From: Angiostrongylus vasorum
Taxonomy: Eukaryota > Nematoda > Chromadorea > Rhabditida > Metastrongylidae
Assembly: GCA_018806985.1 (NCBI GenBank)
Contig: JADANN010000099.1
Location: 3,567,501-3,631,500 of the forward strand
DNA: 64,000 bases
Direction: 5' to 3'
In this document: positions 1 through 10,200 of the stretch, in pieces
Numbering within the stretch: position 1 is the first letter of the stretch
Layout of the letters: each line of letters opens with the position of its first letter
Notes under the pieces: generated by a model
Databases searched by the model: none
Told to the model about the DNA's origin: nothing
The model's input: the letters and a program-made list of their open reading frames with translations, nothing else
Position numbers and translations under genes: made by a program

Positions 1-115
1 GATGTCGAAGAACGCCAGCAACGCTAGGTAGAGGCAGTGCGACGAACGGTACGACTTGCTGAAATTGCCTGTGAAAATCGTTTCTTTTGTTGCCTATTAT
101 TCATAACTTCGAGGA

Positions 116-532
116 GGAATGCGTCGTTTTTTTGTTCAGCAATCGCGAGGTTGTTGAACAGCATACATTTACTTCTATAGAAAAACACAATACAATACAA
201 CAGTAGCTGACGTTTCGGTAGTATCGCCTTCTTCAGAGCCTGGAAGGGCATACTGTTATACAATTTACTAGGCCAAACGCTTCAATAACACTTACAAAAA
301 GACGAAAAACTCTGTGCTAATTACATGATCAACAGCTTCTCGAAAAACTCACCGGTTTTTCAGTGACTTCCAATGAGGAAGATTAGAACGGCCGATTATA
401 GTCGCATAAGATTGATGATTCCACCATCCCACGTCAGAAATTGATGCGAAAATAAGGGTCAGGTCGCGTATGACCTCTGGACATCCATCCTTGCTATTCA
501 TTGTAGGGGTTTTTTGGCATTTATCCATTGTT
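116..532 (-). mobile_element. Penelope-like element (PLE) 3' terminal fragment
   Basis: Read on the minus strand, the right end (about 500-532) encodes a decayed version of the tail that ends the PLE GIY-YIG endonuclease elsewhere in this window (the NP-x-MN-S pattern seen at 29223-29528). It continues through the non-coding terminal region also present at 28915-29190, including the ribozyme-like core at 202-245. The left boundary is set by where similarity to 562-826 (reverse complement) stops. This is only a 3' end; no RT lies next to it. It forms an inverted pair with the plus-strand copy at 562-1010. Confidence 0.7.
202..245 (-). ncRNA. hammerhead-ribozyme-like motif in PLE terminus
   Basis: The minus strand shows CUGAAGA, a short stem-loop, then GAAAC directly followed by GUC, matching the hammerhead core order CUGANGA - stem II - GAAA - NUH. 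Flanking GGCU and AGCU can form stem I. Stem II (GGC against ACC) has one mismatch, and one extra A separates the core from stem II. Stem III is only A-U/C-G without a loop, so cleavage would need a dimer or longer context. PLEs are known to carry hammerhead motifs; activity here is inferred. Confidence 0.45.
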
Positions 533-561
533 AGAACAAAAGAAAGTTTGCCCTGAGAAAA

Positions 562-1010
562 AAAAAGCGGTGAGTTTTTTCGAGAAGCTGTTGATCACGT
601 AATTACCATAGAGTTTTTTCGTCTTTTTGTAAGTGTTATGGAAGCGTTTGGCCTAGTAAATTGTATGTCAGTATACCCTTCCAGGCTCTGAAGAGGGCGA
701 TGCTGCCGAAACGTCAGCTACTGTTGTATTGTTTTGTGTTTTTCTATGGAAGTAAGTGTATGCTGTTTAACAACCTCGCGATTGCTGAACAAGAAAACGA
801 CGCATTCATATTCCAATGCCGAGGTTAATAGAAAGTCGATCCTGGGAACTGTTCGAGAAGGAAATCCAAAGTGGTCACGGTTGTTTGAAGGATCTTTCCA
901 TTTTTTTCGCTGTTCTCTTACAAAGACCACTGCCACTACTTTTCCGCTTAATTTTTGGCTAGTGGTGGAAGATATCGGAGTAGTTAGCGATACAGTCTAC
1001 TAGGAAGCAA
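562..1010 (+). mobile_element. PLE terminal repeat plus start of its ORF
   Basis: The left part (562-826) is the reverse complement of 116-357. The right part matches 14867-15140 and, as coding sequence, the 5' end of the PLE ORF upstream of 61214-62440: the peptide NAEVNRKSILG here corresponds to NAKVNRKS near 63210. This is therefore the pLTR followed by the N-terminal coding start, in plus orientation. Similarity fades near 1010. Confidence 0.65.
681..722 (+). ncRNA. hammerhead-ribozyme-like motif in PLE terminus
   Basis: Core CTGAAGA, stem II GGC/GCC around GATGCT, then GAAAC and GTC, with GGCT/AGCT available for stem I. Compared with the copy at 14968-15010 only the nucleotide before stem II and one loop base differ, so the pairing elements are kept. 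It is oriented opposite to the copy at 202-245. Confidence 0.5.
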
Positions 1011-1029
1011 AGCGCTGGTTCGATCTAAT

Positions 1030-1275
1030 TTCCAACGGCTTTCCCCAGGTCCACGCGGGAACGCCTTAGCACGGTCTCCCTTATCTCTAAGAATGTAGGA
1101 AGAACTGACCAGACCAGCATTTTGCGACATTCATAAAGAAAACGAAATCCTCATCTCTAAGCAACATGTTAGATGTTCGGAGACTTTTGTGGACAATGAA
1201 TGTGAGGAAAACTAATAGAATGCAAAAAGTGCTCGGATCAGCAAGGTAGATGTGATGACAGGTCAAGTAAATAGT
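1030..1275 (+). repeat. SINE family D, 5'-truncated copy
   Basis: Shares the body of the repeat at 15223-15600: the segment with two-digit spaced blocks ending in the 'cttttgtggacaatg...gaatg' and 'gatgtgatgacaggt' stretches. The tRNA-like head is missing. Divergent, so the edges are approximate. Confidence 0.5.
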
Positions 1276-1929
1276 GTAAGAAATAGGCTAGTGATCACCT
1301 CGTAAACCAGAAGCTCGAATAGAAACGGAAAGCGTATGGTTGTTGTAGTCATGTCCAACTATTTGAACTGACAAGTTGTGAGTTAGTGATCTTGCTATGA
1401 AAAGAAATGCTAGCACCTTCCTTCTTGAGCTGATTTTCTCTTCTTAATACTAATTTTTATCAGATTCATATGAACTACTGCCAAGACCTATAATTTTGTA
1501 CAAGAAGTGGTTCAAAATAAATGTAGTGCTTAAACAGAGCGAAAAAAGTTGCCCACCATTAGCTGCACTAGCATCTACAATACGAAGACAGGTTTAACGT
1601 GAAATTTTTGAAAAACGCAAATATTAAATAATGTCCGGTCACACATTGAGCCCAAATACATGTTGGACATTTCCCTTCAAATGAAGTCCACAGCAGATGT
1701 TCACTTTAAAATACAAGGAATCAGTGGTGAATGCTTGTTCGCTGCCATTCTGCCAACGTTCCAATAATTGCACGATTACTCTCTAACAAAACTTTTGCAA
1801 TCTTTCAACGAAAAAAACTAATACAGGTGACCTGTATAGTTTTTAAAAGACTAAAGATTTTGTCCATTAGAGTTAGTACTTGGGCAACTTTCAAAGTAAC
1901 ATTTTTATAAAGCCAGAAGGATGGAAAGC
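1276..1929. other. no recognisable feature
   Basis: AT-rich sequence without an extended reading frame or a similarity to other repeats in the window that I could see. Confidence 0.5.
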
Positions 1930-2025
1930 GTCTTTAGGCCCAGGTGCGGGATCTAACCAACGACCTGTCCTGTGTGTATTGTAGGCACTTCAAACAGTGC
2001 GCTACACGAGCAAACTCAAGTCGTA
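1930..2025 (-). repeat. tRNA-derived SINE fragment
   Basis: On the minus strand, TAGCGCACTGTTTGAAGTG resembles an A box and GGTTAGATCCCGC a B box with about the normal tRNA spacing. The sequence between does not make a clean cloverleaf, so it is a tRNA-derived repeat head rather than a tRNA gene. It belongs to a different family from the SINEs labelled B, C and D. Confidence 0.45.
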
Positions 2026-2497
2026 TATAACCATGCAGTTAAATTTCCACCTATTTAGAATTGCAGAAAACTGGAAAGGAGTCCCGAATTTTTAGAAGAT
2101 TCAACACAAACAAAGTAGTTGCAAACGTAAACAGTGCTCTTGTACGTAGCCCTGCTTGTCCAATGTCTCGCCTGCTCGACTACGAGCCCAAACTGAAAAA
2201 CGCGAAAAAAAGGTGATTGGTGAACTGCAAACAGCAACAGTTGCATCGTCGTAGAACATGAAGATCTGCATTTTGTTGGCAGAGTGGCAGAGACTGCAGA
2301 TCCTAATGATGAACATTCAAACCAATTAAGTTTGGTACAAGTCGATAAGTGCATGCATATATTTTTTTTCACATTTGAGAAGCGAATTATTCTCAATCAA
2401 ACACGCTTCGAAAACAATTCAATTTCCCGTGTGTTAAACTCCTCTGAAAGTTAGGATGCTCTGAAATATGTGGGCAAATGGTAGTTAGAAGCTGTTC
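2026..2497. other. no recognisable feature
   Basis: No similarity to the other repeats of the window was found. A 113-codon minus-strand open frame exists but has no recognisable motif and no homologue that I know. Confidence 0.45.
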
Positions 2498-2510
2498 AGT
2501 CTATTGAATA

Positions 2511-2793
2511 ATAAAGGATAAAGCTCTCGGCGTTGATCAATCCCCTGAGGGATGCGCCATGCATTCGACTTCATTAAGTATCGTTGGAGGTGATTAAATG
2601 CATATCTGGCCTTTACAGTGACTCGCGGTGGCCTACCGATGTATCAAACCAGTGTTGCTATCCTCCCAGACAAGTCTGGTACCAATTTGCCGACCCCGGA
2701 GGGATGAAAAGCTTGGTGGATCATGGGCGCTGGGATCGATTCCACGTGTGTGCCGCAGTGACGCCTCCAACCACTGCGCCACAAGCGCCCTAT
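2511..2793 (-). repeat. SINE family C, full-length, with 13-bp TSD
   Basis: Minus-strand element with a tRNA-like head at the right end (GGCGCAGTGGTTGG as A box, GGATCGATCCC-like B box near 2735) and a body ending in 'gatcaacgccgagagcttta' (reverse strand of about 2518-2540). It is flanked by the perfect direct repeat AGTCTATTGAATA at 2498-2510 and 2794-2806, the signature of LINE-mediated insertion. Other copies are at 18341-18625, 45850-46035 and 49283-49558. Confidence 0.75.
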
Positions 2794-2806
2794 AGTCTAT
2801 TGAATA

Positions 2807-3119
2807 TGGAAGATAAATCAAAGAAGGAAATAAACCCGTTTGCCAAAGATATGCTTGTTTTGGAATTGTTGTTACAGAACACACCACCACCCTTTCTTAA
2901 TATTTTTTATTCCCTTCAATTTAACTACTTGTTCCAGCTTGATCATTCCTGAGTAGCGTTTTTCCGAATTCATTATTAGGCATTCTGGCAAGAGCTCTTA
3001 GCATAGGATTTCCTTCGATTCCTAAAAGACGCTCACATCCGTTTTTAGGATTGTTAGTTTATTCAGATAGTGTTTTAACAGGTGTTTCCTAATTGACATA
3101 TCTCACATATCTCGGCTTA
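2807..3119. other. no recognisable feature
   Basis: AT-rich spacer between the SINE and the mariner remnant. Confidence 0.45.
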
Positions 3120-3742
3120 GAATAAACTTCACTAATCGAAACGAAAACGACTTGCACATTATTGCTGAAGAGAAATAATAGAAGCAAGTTTATTTATAGC
3201 GTTTGAACAAAATTCTCGGGTTTTGGAGGCTATCATGTCGTTGAAAGAAGTTTCGACCTCGGCTCGGTTTCTGAATCTTTTCCCGTATAGGAATTATCAA
3301 GATGTTTAAAGAAGTAGTAGTTGCTAGACGAGAGGTATGACGAGCATAGAGGATTAGGCAGTCAGGTGGCCCATCTCATCCACGCATTAAGATGCAGATG
3401 AACTGGTCCCTTTCTGTTGACCAATTTGAGGCCGTTGTAGTTCCTAGTGCGTCTTGTCGATTTGTTGGACGCTTTTTCTCCGCAGTAATCTTTCCATTCG
3501 GATTCTGGAAGCTGTGATGAATCGGACTACCTGTGGACCACCATGATTCTCTTTTTTGTGTAATTTCTGCTTTAGAAAGTTGTTAAAAGAGGGTCCATTT
3601 AAGTGAGCCGCTTGTCGCCGACTGTTACGATGGATCAATTTCTCATCACAAGTCACTCAACGGCCGAAAAACAGGATGTCCTGCCTTGATAGTAGAAGAA
3701 CCGACGATATCTCAAATCGGTGACTTTTTGGATGACGTTAAA
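3120..3742 (-). pseudogene. mariner transposase, C-terminal part (split by BEL)
   Basis: Minus-strand decayed mariner (IS630/Tc1-mariner) transposase, a cut-and-paste DDD enzyme. The T-C-D-E-K motif with the first catalytic Asp is readable near 3640. Downstream come the LASIISLQQ-type tail and the Y-Y-F-F-K-H-L-D-N block. The usual T-D-Y-H-F-F is S-N-Y-Y-F-F here, so the third catalytic Asp is Asn (codon 3320-3322). The K-R-F/A-E-V-E-T block resembles cecropia-type mariners. Several frame changes break the frame. The N-terminal half lies at 13464-13802; the BEL element sits exactly between the two halves. Confidence 0.7.
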
Positions 3743-4576
3743 TGTGCTAGTTGGCCAGTGGATTAGGGAGTTGGTCGGATTTGGCTTTTGTCCGCCAACT
3801 GTACGTGGAATGCTCGGCTTTATATGAATTCGCCACGCGGGACTTTTCTCCGTAACTGCCGTCAACAACCTTGAGTTTGGGTTATAACAGTTTATAGCAG
3901 CAACAACGATTCAATAATAATATGTGATATTTGACGATATGTAAGCTGGGTGGATACAAGCGAGATTGAAATGAGAACAAGTGATACACCTGAACGAAGC
4001 TAGGCGGACACTGGAGTCCGAGCACCGAGGAAACTGAGGGACTGGAAGATTGGAAGATAAGCACTGGTGGATTGGAGGACAGGCACTGGTGGATTGAAGG
4101 ACAGGCACTGGTGGATTGGAGGACAGGGCACTGGCAGATTGGAGGACAGCCACTGGCCTTGATGACTAACGGTGTTCCTTATATTCTGTCTGTGATGGAT
4201 GGGGGTTTTACAGAGGGGATCAGAGATAGTGCTCAAAGAGGGGTTGTGTACTTTTTTAGCTAGTATAATTTCTTGTACAAAGAGTTCGTTAAGGGCATAC
4301 AAAGGCTTACACAGAAACTGCATCGGAACTGCCGATTTCTTGAAAGTACATGCAGCTGGCGGCGGCTTATTAAGCGCCCGAATCATCGGACGAAAAGCGG
4401 AGATACAAAGAAATTACAGTATCTCTTTCTAGCCTAGCTGCGAGGCAAATGAAACGGTCGTTGAGAGACAATTTACAGAATATGCGAGAATAACGATTAC
4501 AAGTAAAAACAGTTATTTATTGCAGAAGGCATAAGGTAACATAGAAATAGGAAAGATTTAAGGAATATTTACTATA
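3743..4576 (-). repeat. BEL/Pao 3' LTR
   Basis: Homologous end to end with 12626-13463. In plus orientation it starts TGTGCTAG and ends ACTATA; the other copy ends ACTGTA. It holds a 22-bp tandem repeat (4043-4157). Short open frames shared by both LTRs are by-products of the repeat and not genes. The LTR would supply promoter and polyadenylation signals; none is identified with confidence. Confidence 0.88.
4043..4157. repeat. 22-bp minisatellite inside LTR
   Basis: About five units of the type AGGACAGGCACTGGTGGATTGG. The same array is present in the other LTR at 12928-13040, with a few unit-specific differences, so it predates the insertion. Enhancer-like repeats in LTRs are common; a function here is only a guess. 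Confidence 0.8.
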
Positions 4577-4594
4577 GTCCCCGCCGCGGTTAGG
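4577..4594 (-). promoter_or_regulatory. candidate polypurine tract of BEL element
   Basis: Directly inside the 3' LTR the minus strand reads CGCGGCGGGGAC, purine-rich at the place where plus-strand DNA synthesis would be primed. It is short and contains pyrimidines, so the call rests on position. Confidence 0.4.
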
Positions 4595-5028
4595 ATTATG
4601 GCACAATGTTGTATTTGAGCTTAAGAACAGAATTCTACAACATCCAGTAATTGAGAGAAGTGTACATAGAGTATTCTATGAAAGAAAGGAAAGCTCGTTA
4701 TGAAGTAAGGAAAATGCATGCGACGGGGGATAAAAGTGTGAGCGATGAACACAAAGTTGTCGATGGACGTGGTTAGTATTAAAGTCAAGAAGTTTTATAG
4801 CGGTTATGATGTTGGGACTGGTGGATAGGCTACTGTAGCGTTGATTATGTTGTGGCGTAGGGTTGGTTCTTCTGTGATTGGATAGTTGTTGTGTGGTAGT
4901 AGGTCACGTCGTTGTGGTTGCTCAGTTTTGTTTGTTGGTTTTTGTGCATTATTTAGGCCGACCCACTATTGTATAATGTCGCAAGCATTTTAAATCCTGC
5001 TCCATAGAGGTTGTATATTATTTTGGAG
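4595..5028. other. BEL internal 3' non-coding region
   Basis: Lies between the env-like gene and the 3' LTR. No coding frame is recognisable on the minus strand. Confidence 0.55.
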
Positions 5029-6695
5029 CTAAATGCTATTTCCAAGATCTAAATTAGGAATTTGAGGACCGTGAATATTTTTAGGATTCCTGCTGATATT
5101 GTTCCTAGCTTTATGATTCCTCCCCATAGAGTTGACATCACATGTGATTTTAATGCATTCTATATGCTCGTCGGTTATTAATTGATCTACTTTGATATTG
5201 TCCATTTGGGGGTGATGGCCCATGACTCCTTTGATTATTGTGTTTCCCACTGCCTGCCCGTTCTACTGGGAACATTAATTGATTGAGTACTGCCTCTATT
5301 TCTGCGTGTGAATATATTCCTCCTACAGCAATCGTCCGTGGTGCTGTGTATGCAAAGGTGTTTTCTCGAGTTAAACTTATTGTGTCAGGAGGTTTCACTG
5401 TTTGAATTTCTTTTTCCCGTTGCTACCCACGACTCGAATATGTGGTATTTTGGCATCGGTACGGGATTACAACTTATCTCTGTTCCTTGTCTCTTGAGGA
5501 CGTGTGTTCGTGGGAGCATAAATTTTGATTGGTTGTTTGCTATTACGGGCAATTCTGGGTAGCAACGGTCCACTCTACGTATTGTGACCTCGACCATGGG
5601 CACTTGGATATGTAGATGACCCTCGCCCATTACGTTGGCAATGTATCCTGGGCCTTCCATATATAAATACGCAAATTCATCTGGGTTTAGTGACGCGATT
5701 GCTAACTGTTTCGCGAGTATGTCGCTCCATTTCGCATCTTTGGTGATTCGATTTTCTTACTTAGAGCGTTGAAATTTCGTGCCCAGTTGCGGTCAAAATA
5801 TAGGAATTTTGCGTTCACGTACAGCATTAAATCGAATATTAAAGCAAAAACCTTTGATTTTTTGAAAGAAAAAATTCTCCTTGGCGGTGGGCTACAATTA
5901 ACCTTGGGTGTTCTGTTGTCCATGCTGGTATAGCATATCTTTGGTAAGGACTGGTTCAAAGTAGGGCGAACACTTTATCATCTTGTTTGACTGTGTATGT
6001 TAGGCTTGGGGGGTTGTAAAGGGTCTTCATGTGTTGTGATCAAGATTACCGCCAGACCTTCCTAAATTACAGCATGACGCTGTGGTGAGCATCCATTTTC
6101 GGTACTTTTCTCCGATGTGCTTCCCCCTGCTTCGAAGTAAATGCATGTTTCGGCAGACCATTTGCATCCTAATCCTCCCAGGCATATGTATTTTGTCGTT
6201 TTCTATGTTAGCAGAGGGTTTTATTTGCTTAAGACTGATTTCGATTGTTGCTTGAACTATTACTTCTTGCCATAATACGAACTGATCACTGTACGTGGTT
6301 CCCTTGCAGGTTCCATCTGGTCCTATATGACCTGCAAGTCTTACTGAACGCATGGTTACTGTATCGTTCTTAATGTCGGATAATGTTATGCTGTTTGTTA
6401 GCCTTATTACGCCGACGTTCCACAATTCTTCGCATGCCCCTCGCCGTAATTCTTGTAAATAGTCGGCTATTCCTCCCATTACCTCACTTGTATGGGTGTT
6501 CATCCTCCAATAGTGAATGTGGCGCCTAATTCGAACGTTGTACAGTGTTACAAGAACGTCGAGTTTTTCTTCAATCTGTATCAGTTGGATAACTGCTTGG
6601 CTTAATGTTGTTGTTTCGGGATGTGGGTTACATAGAATGATGGTAGTGCGATCTATCTCGGTGATGTTAACTCCACTCATTGTGCAGTCGTACGC
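5029..6695 (-). pseudogene. env: BEL env-like glycoprotein gene, degraded
   Basis: Downstream of integrase on the same strand, as expected for an envelope gene in nematode BEL elements. The best frame (6680-6027, 217 codons) contains many cysteines and the block AGHIGPDGTCKGTTYSD followed by a W and a V-V-like stretch. Further on, MEGPGYIANVMGEGHL and CYPELPV...GTEISCNP (5400-5660) continue the protein in another frame. There are frame changes near 6030, 5710 and 5390. The Cys-rich blocks resemble viral class II/III fusion glycoproteins captured by BEL elements; I lean towards a chuvirus/rhabdovirus-like (class III) source, with phlebovirus-like as the alternative. The product cannot be made intact from this copy. 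Confidence 0.6.
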
Positions 6696-7020
6696 TGTAA
6701 ATAAATGACACCCCTATACTTGTTAGAAGCATTATGGTCAGAGCGAGGTGAGCGAGTGGCATAATGTGCTGGAAACTTTTCTTAGTAGACGTGGTTAGGT
6801 TGCTACGTGTTGTAGCTTTCTTGTCAATTTGATCAGGCGGTGTTACTTCGTTCTCCTTTTTCTTGTGGGCGGTATTCTTGAGAACCTTCTCTCGACTTTT
6901 AGTTTTCTCTAGATGGTGAGTCTTGTGCCATTTTTGGGAGTATGTGCCGTTGCGCTAGCGCGTATTCTAGCTCGGAGGTTGTAGCGGTGTGTTAAGTTTT
7001 GCTCTGCTTCTTTTGAGTCT
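6696..7020 (-). other. BEL pol-env junction
   Basis: Minus-strand sequence between the integrase tail and env-like gene. Lys/Arg-rich peptide pieces appear in several frames. It may hold the end of pol or a spliced env leader, but neither can be shown. Confidence 0.4.
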
Positions 7021-8180
7021 TCATTTGGAGGATCCTTTATATTTCCTCCTGTATCTGCCGCTTATTGTTCTTCTGTTTTTCCTATTTCTAGCAGGATTAA
7101 AAAGGTTAACAGGTCTAGTTCTTCGAATGATTCTTTGGTTAGGGTAATCTGACCTCCGATTCCCTACCCTACTTTCTGATTGCGGCAATCTGATTATGCG
7201 ACGCATTTTGCATGTATTCCGAGGTTGAATTGGCTCATTAATTAGGACCATTGTATCCACGGTTAGAATGCGTGGTGTTCCTCTTTTGTTATTGATGTTG
7301 ACTTTGTGCGATTCTCGAAGACTCTTGAGATACTGCTGGTCCCAGATGGGCCCAGTACTGTTCTATTAACTCGTGACTAGATAGGAGGGCCAGTTTGGCT
7401 TCTTGCATTGTGCGGAGTTTACTCTTTTCTTCTGGTGGCATGTAGTCTTTATCATTGTGATGTTCTCTAATGGATTCAAACGGGTGTGTGATTATCATGT
7501 CACGTTGAATAAAGTCGATAGGTCGCAGTATTACGAGATCATCGGGCTCCTTCTCGATATATGTCAGTGGTCTGTTATTGAGACTTCCTTCTACTTCTAC
7601 TATAAGTGTTTCTAACTCTATCTCCGTTGGGACTTTCTTTTTGCATGACCTTGTAAAGGGAGTGTTTTACGGATTTTATGTGACGTTCGTAAAATGTCCC
7701 CTGCTATGGGGCATAAGGCGTTATTGTCTTCCACGTAATTCCCTTTGTTGCCATGGCCTTTGCGAACATCGAGTCCTCTATAATTGGGAGGATGGCAGTT
7801 CGTAGTATTTGTGAAGTTTGGTGCGTTGTCCGAAGTGATAGTGGCGAGTAGCCCTCTTCCCGCAAAGTATCTTCGGATCCCTAATAGTAGTGCATTTGTT
7901 GACATGTTGTGCACAAGTTCGAGGTGAAGCAGTCTTGTGGTTGCACATGTGATGATTATCCCGTAGATTTTTCTCACGTTTTCGTCGCCCTTAACTGGCA
8001 GTGGGCCGAACTAATCTATTCCCACATGTTCGAATGCGTGTGATCGTACCACCCGCCTACCTGGCAGATCTTCCATTGGTGGATATTTGTATGGCAGGTT
8101 ATTCATTTTTTGACAGGGTACGCAGCGTCTTATGATTTTTTCTTGCCGGGCACCTTAATTTGTCAGTCCAAAATTTTTGT
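7021..8180 (-). pseudogene. pol: BEL/Pao integrase, two in-frame stops
   Basis: Integrase inserts the element cDNA into host DNA. In order on the minus strand: zinc-binding end CVPCQKMNNLPYKYPP (about 8120), the first catalytic Asp in EHVGID immediately followed by a TAG stop (8011-8013) before FGPLPVKG, the TSDNAPNF block with the second Asp (about 7830), and a second TAG at 7704-7706 where Trp is expected in the A-P-W-Q-G block before F-Y-E-R with the catalytic Glu. Then NNRPLTY and the DUF5641-like C-terminal domain with VLINEPIQPRNTCKM (about 7250). Frames shift between blocks. All motifs are recognisable but the gene is inactive. Confidence 0.8.
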
Positions 8181-8874
8181 CTAATTCTGACCATTGTTTG
8201 GCTTGTACTGCAGTGGAATGCCAGGTGTGCGTCGTGTACGATAATTTCCCCCCATTTTAGTATTATTCATAATGAGCATAAGTTGGCTTGTTTCGTTTGG
8301 CATATTAGCATGTCCTAGTCGTCCTCTACAACGGATGATTCCATCGTTATCTTTTAAAAAAATTCAACTTCGTAATACTTCTTTCTGGGAAGGAGGTAAA
8401 GCGAACATGTTGATGATTGCGGACCAATATTTTAAGTGCGGTTTTATCCTCTGGTGCTGTAACTTAAGGTTCTGATGATGTCGCATTGAGTTCTGGAACG
8501 GTCTGACATATTCGTTCTCTCAGCTCTGGTCGTACCTTTGATGTTATTTTGCTTATGTACCTAAGTACATAAGCTATTGTTCGCTGCGCCAATAAAAGTT
8601 GGTTATGCTGTGCATAATTCAGTAGCTCCCCCTCGAAAGTCCCGACAGTGTGGGGGGTTCTCGGGCTCGCTGTTATTGGGCGTTAGCGTGAAGAGACTGG
8701 CGTTGTGGTGGTTTAATGTTTGCCTAATGAGTTTAGGTCCTTTCCACCACATGTGGTTTTCTAGCTCGTATTAGTTGAGTCCTCTAGTTGCAGAGTCTGC
8801 CTGATTGTGGTTAGCATCAATGTAACCAAATTGAATTGGTGTGGGTAGATCTTCCACCATTTGTCGTATTTCCT
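8181..8874 (-). pseudogene. pol: BEL pol, RNase H to integrase linker
   Basis: Expected to encode the linker and the first part of the integrase N-terminal domain. Only scattered peptide fragments are readable on the minus strand, with stops in all frames. Assigned by position between RNase H and the integrase zinc-binding motif. Confidence 0.5.
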
Positions 8875-9132
8875 TTACTCTGTTTTTTTATTAATGTTCC
8901 GTGGGAGTTTGTGGGTTTTTTGGGATCTTATCCAGCTAAGAGCTATCTCAGAATCTGAGAAGATTATTATATCTGTGATGATGATGCGGCTTTTTAGAGC
9001 TTCGTGGATAGATTGGGCTAATCGCGTTGCCATTGTTAAGGCATTTAATTCGAGTTCAGGTATAGTAGGGGGACTTTCCCATAAGTAGCTGTGATTCATT
9101 GTTTGAGACGATGTGTGCGCAAGTGGCCACAC
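8875..9132 (-). pseudogene. pol: BEL/Pao RNase H domain
   Basis: Degrades the RNA strand of the RNA-DNA hybrid during reverse transcription. TIPELELNALTMATRLAQ and IIIFSDSEIALSWI are the BEL/Pao RNase H signatures carrying the conserved Glu and Asp. The frame stays open for 85 codons but is disconnected by frameshifts from RT above and integrase below. Confidence 0.75.
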
Positions 9133-10200
9133 ACTGCTTCCTTGCGTCTGCGAAAGGAACTAGTTTAGTTGGAACACCGATTTGGATGATTTCTCGTAGG
9201 ATGTTGGCTTCAAATCCATTGGTATCTTCTACTATTTTGTTCCATTGTTGTTGGTGTTCGTTTGAAAGTAATCAATCCCATGTGCACTCGTAGTTCCATA
9301 GGTGTTGGAGGAACAATTTTCCTTTCAGTGTAAGTGGGATGATCCATCCCATGGGATCGTAAATAGAAGCTATCTGCTCGGCTATGGCTCGTTTTGTCAG
9401 TTTCGGCTTTTCGGGATATTGCCATGAGACAAAGAGTTTGTCTTCCTGAGAATCCCACTTTATTCCAAAAATTTTTTGGGATCTTGTTTCTTGACAATTC
9501 CTCTTAAGGAATTTGTTCCATGAGTTGTTGGTTGTTAGTAACAAATTCGCGGATATTCAGGCTCAAATCGCGGAATATTTGTTTCGACTTTCTAAATGTC
9601 TTACATGCCTCATGTACTGATATCGCCGTGAGGATAACGTTGCCCACATATGTGTTGTTGGTGAGATCTTCGACCAACTTTGGGTCATGTAAACACTCGT
9701 TTAAATGATACTTGATTGTTCCTGCTGAGAGAAATGGCGAGCAGTACTGACCAAAAAGTAAGGCGTGTAAATCTGCAGTTGACCATATTCTGTTGTTCGA
9801 AGGGTTTTGAGATATCGCGCATCCAAAGGAATCGTGTGGCATCTCTATCTTGTTCGTGCAGTCGTATTTGTAGGAAGGCTTTTTCGTCATCGCTAGCTAA
9901 CGCGATGTTGCCACAGAATATTGCATATTTGAGGCAGGAAATTGGATCCTTGGTGAAGTACCTCGTTTAATGAATAATTGTTAATGATTAATGATGATGA
10001 AGCCTTTTTTGTGTGGGCCGACTCGTCGTAAATAATTTTTTATTTTCGTTGTTTCTTTGTGCGGCGTGAGCACAGTGTGATGTGGACGATAGTGCATGAC
10101 TGAACCGTCCGATGGTTTAGATTCGTCAACTTCTTCGATGATGTTTTGATGTAATTGACTTGCAATTGTTTCATGGCACTCTTCCAGCATCTTGGATCCT
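9133..10200 (-). pseudogene. pol: BEL/Pao reverse transcriptase, catalytic Asp lost
   Basis: Copies element RNA into cDNA. On the minus strand: MHYRPHHTVLTPHKETTK (about 10100), the motif A block DDEKAFLQIRL (about 9880), QYCSPFLSAGTIKYHL (about 9720), then NNTYVGNVILTA (about 9650) where BEL/Pao RTs have YVDN. The Gly codon is at 9642-9644; Asp to Gly is one base change and removes a metal-binding residue. DPMGWIIPLTLKGKLFLQ (about 9340) marks the connection towards RNase H. Blocks lie in different frames. Confidence 0.82.

Noticed and set aside
2720..2790. tRNA gene
   Set aside because: A and B box-like blocks are present, but the cloverleaf is imperfect and the sequence continues into a dispersed repeat with target-site duplications; it is a SINE head.
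4000..4432. Overlapping open frames of 60-128 codons on both strands with repeated Pro/Ser or Trp/Gly-rich peptides
   Set aside because: They come from the LTR and its 22-bp minisatellite, are open in several frames, and recur in the other LTR, so they are repeat by-products and not genes.
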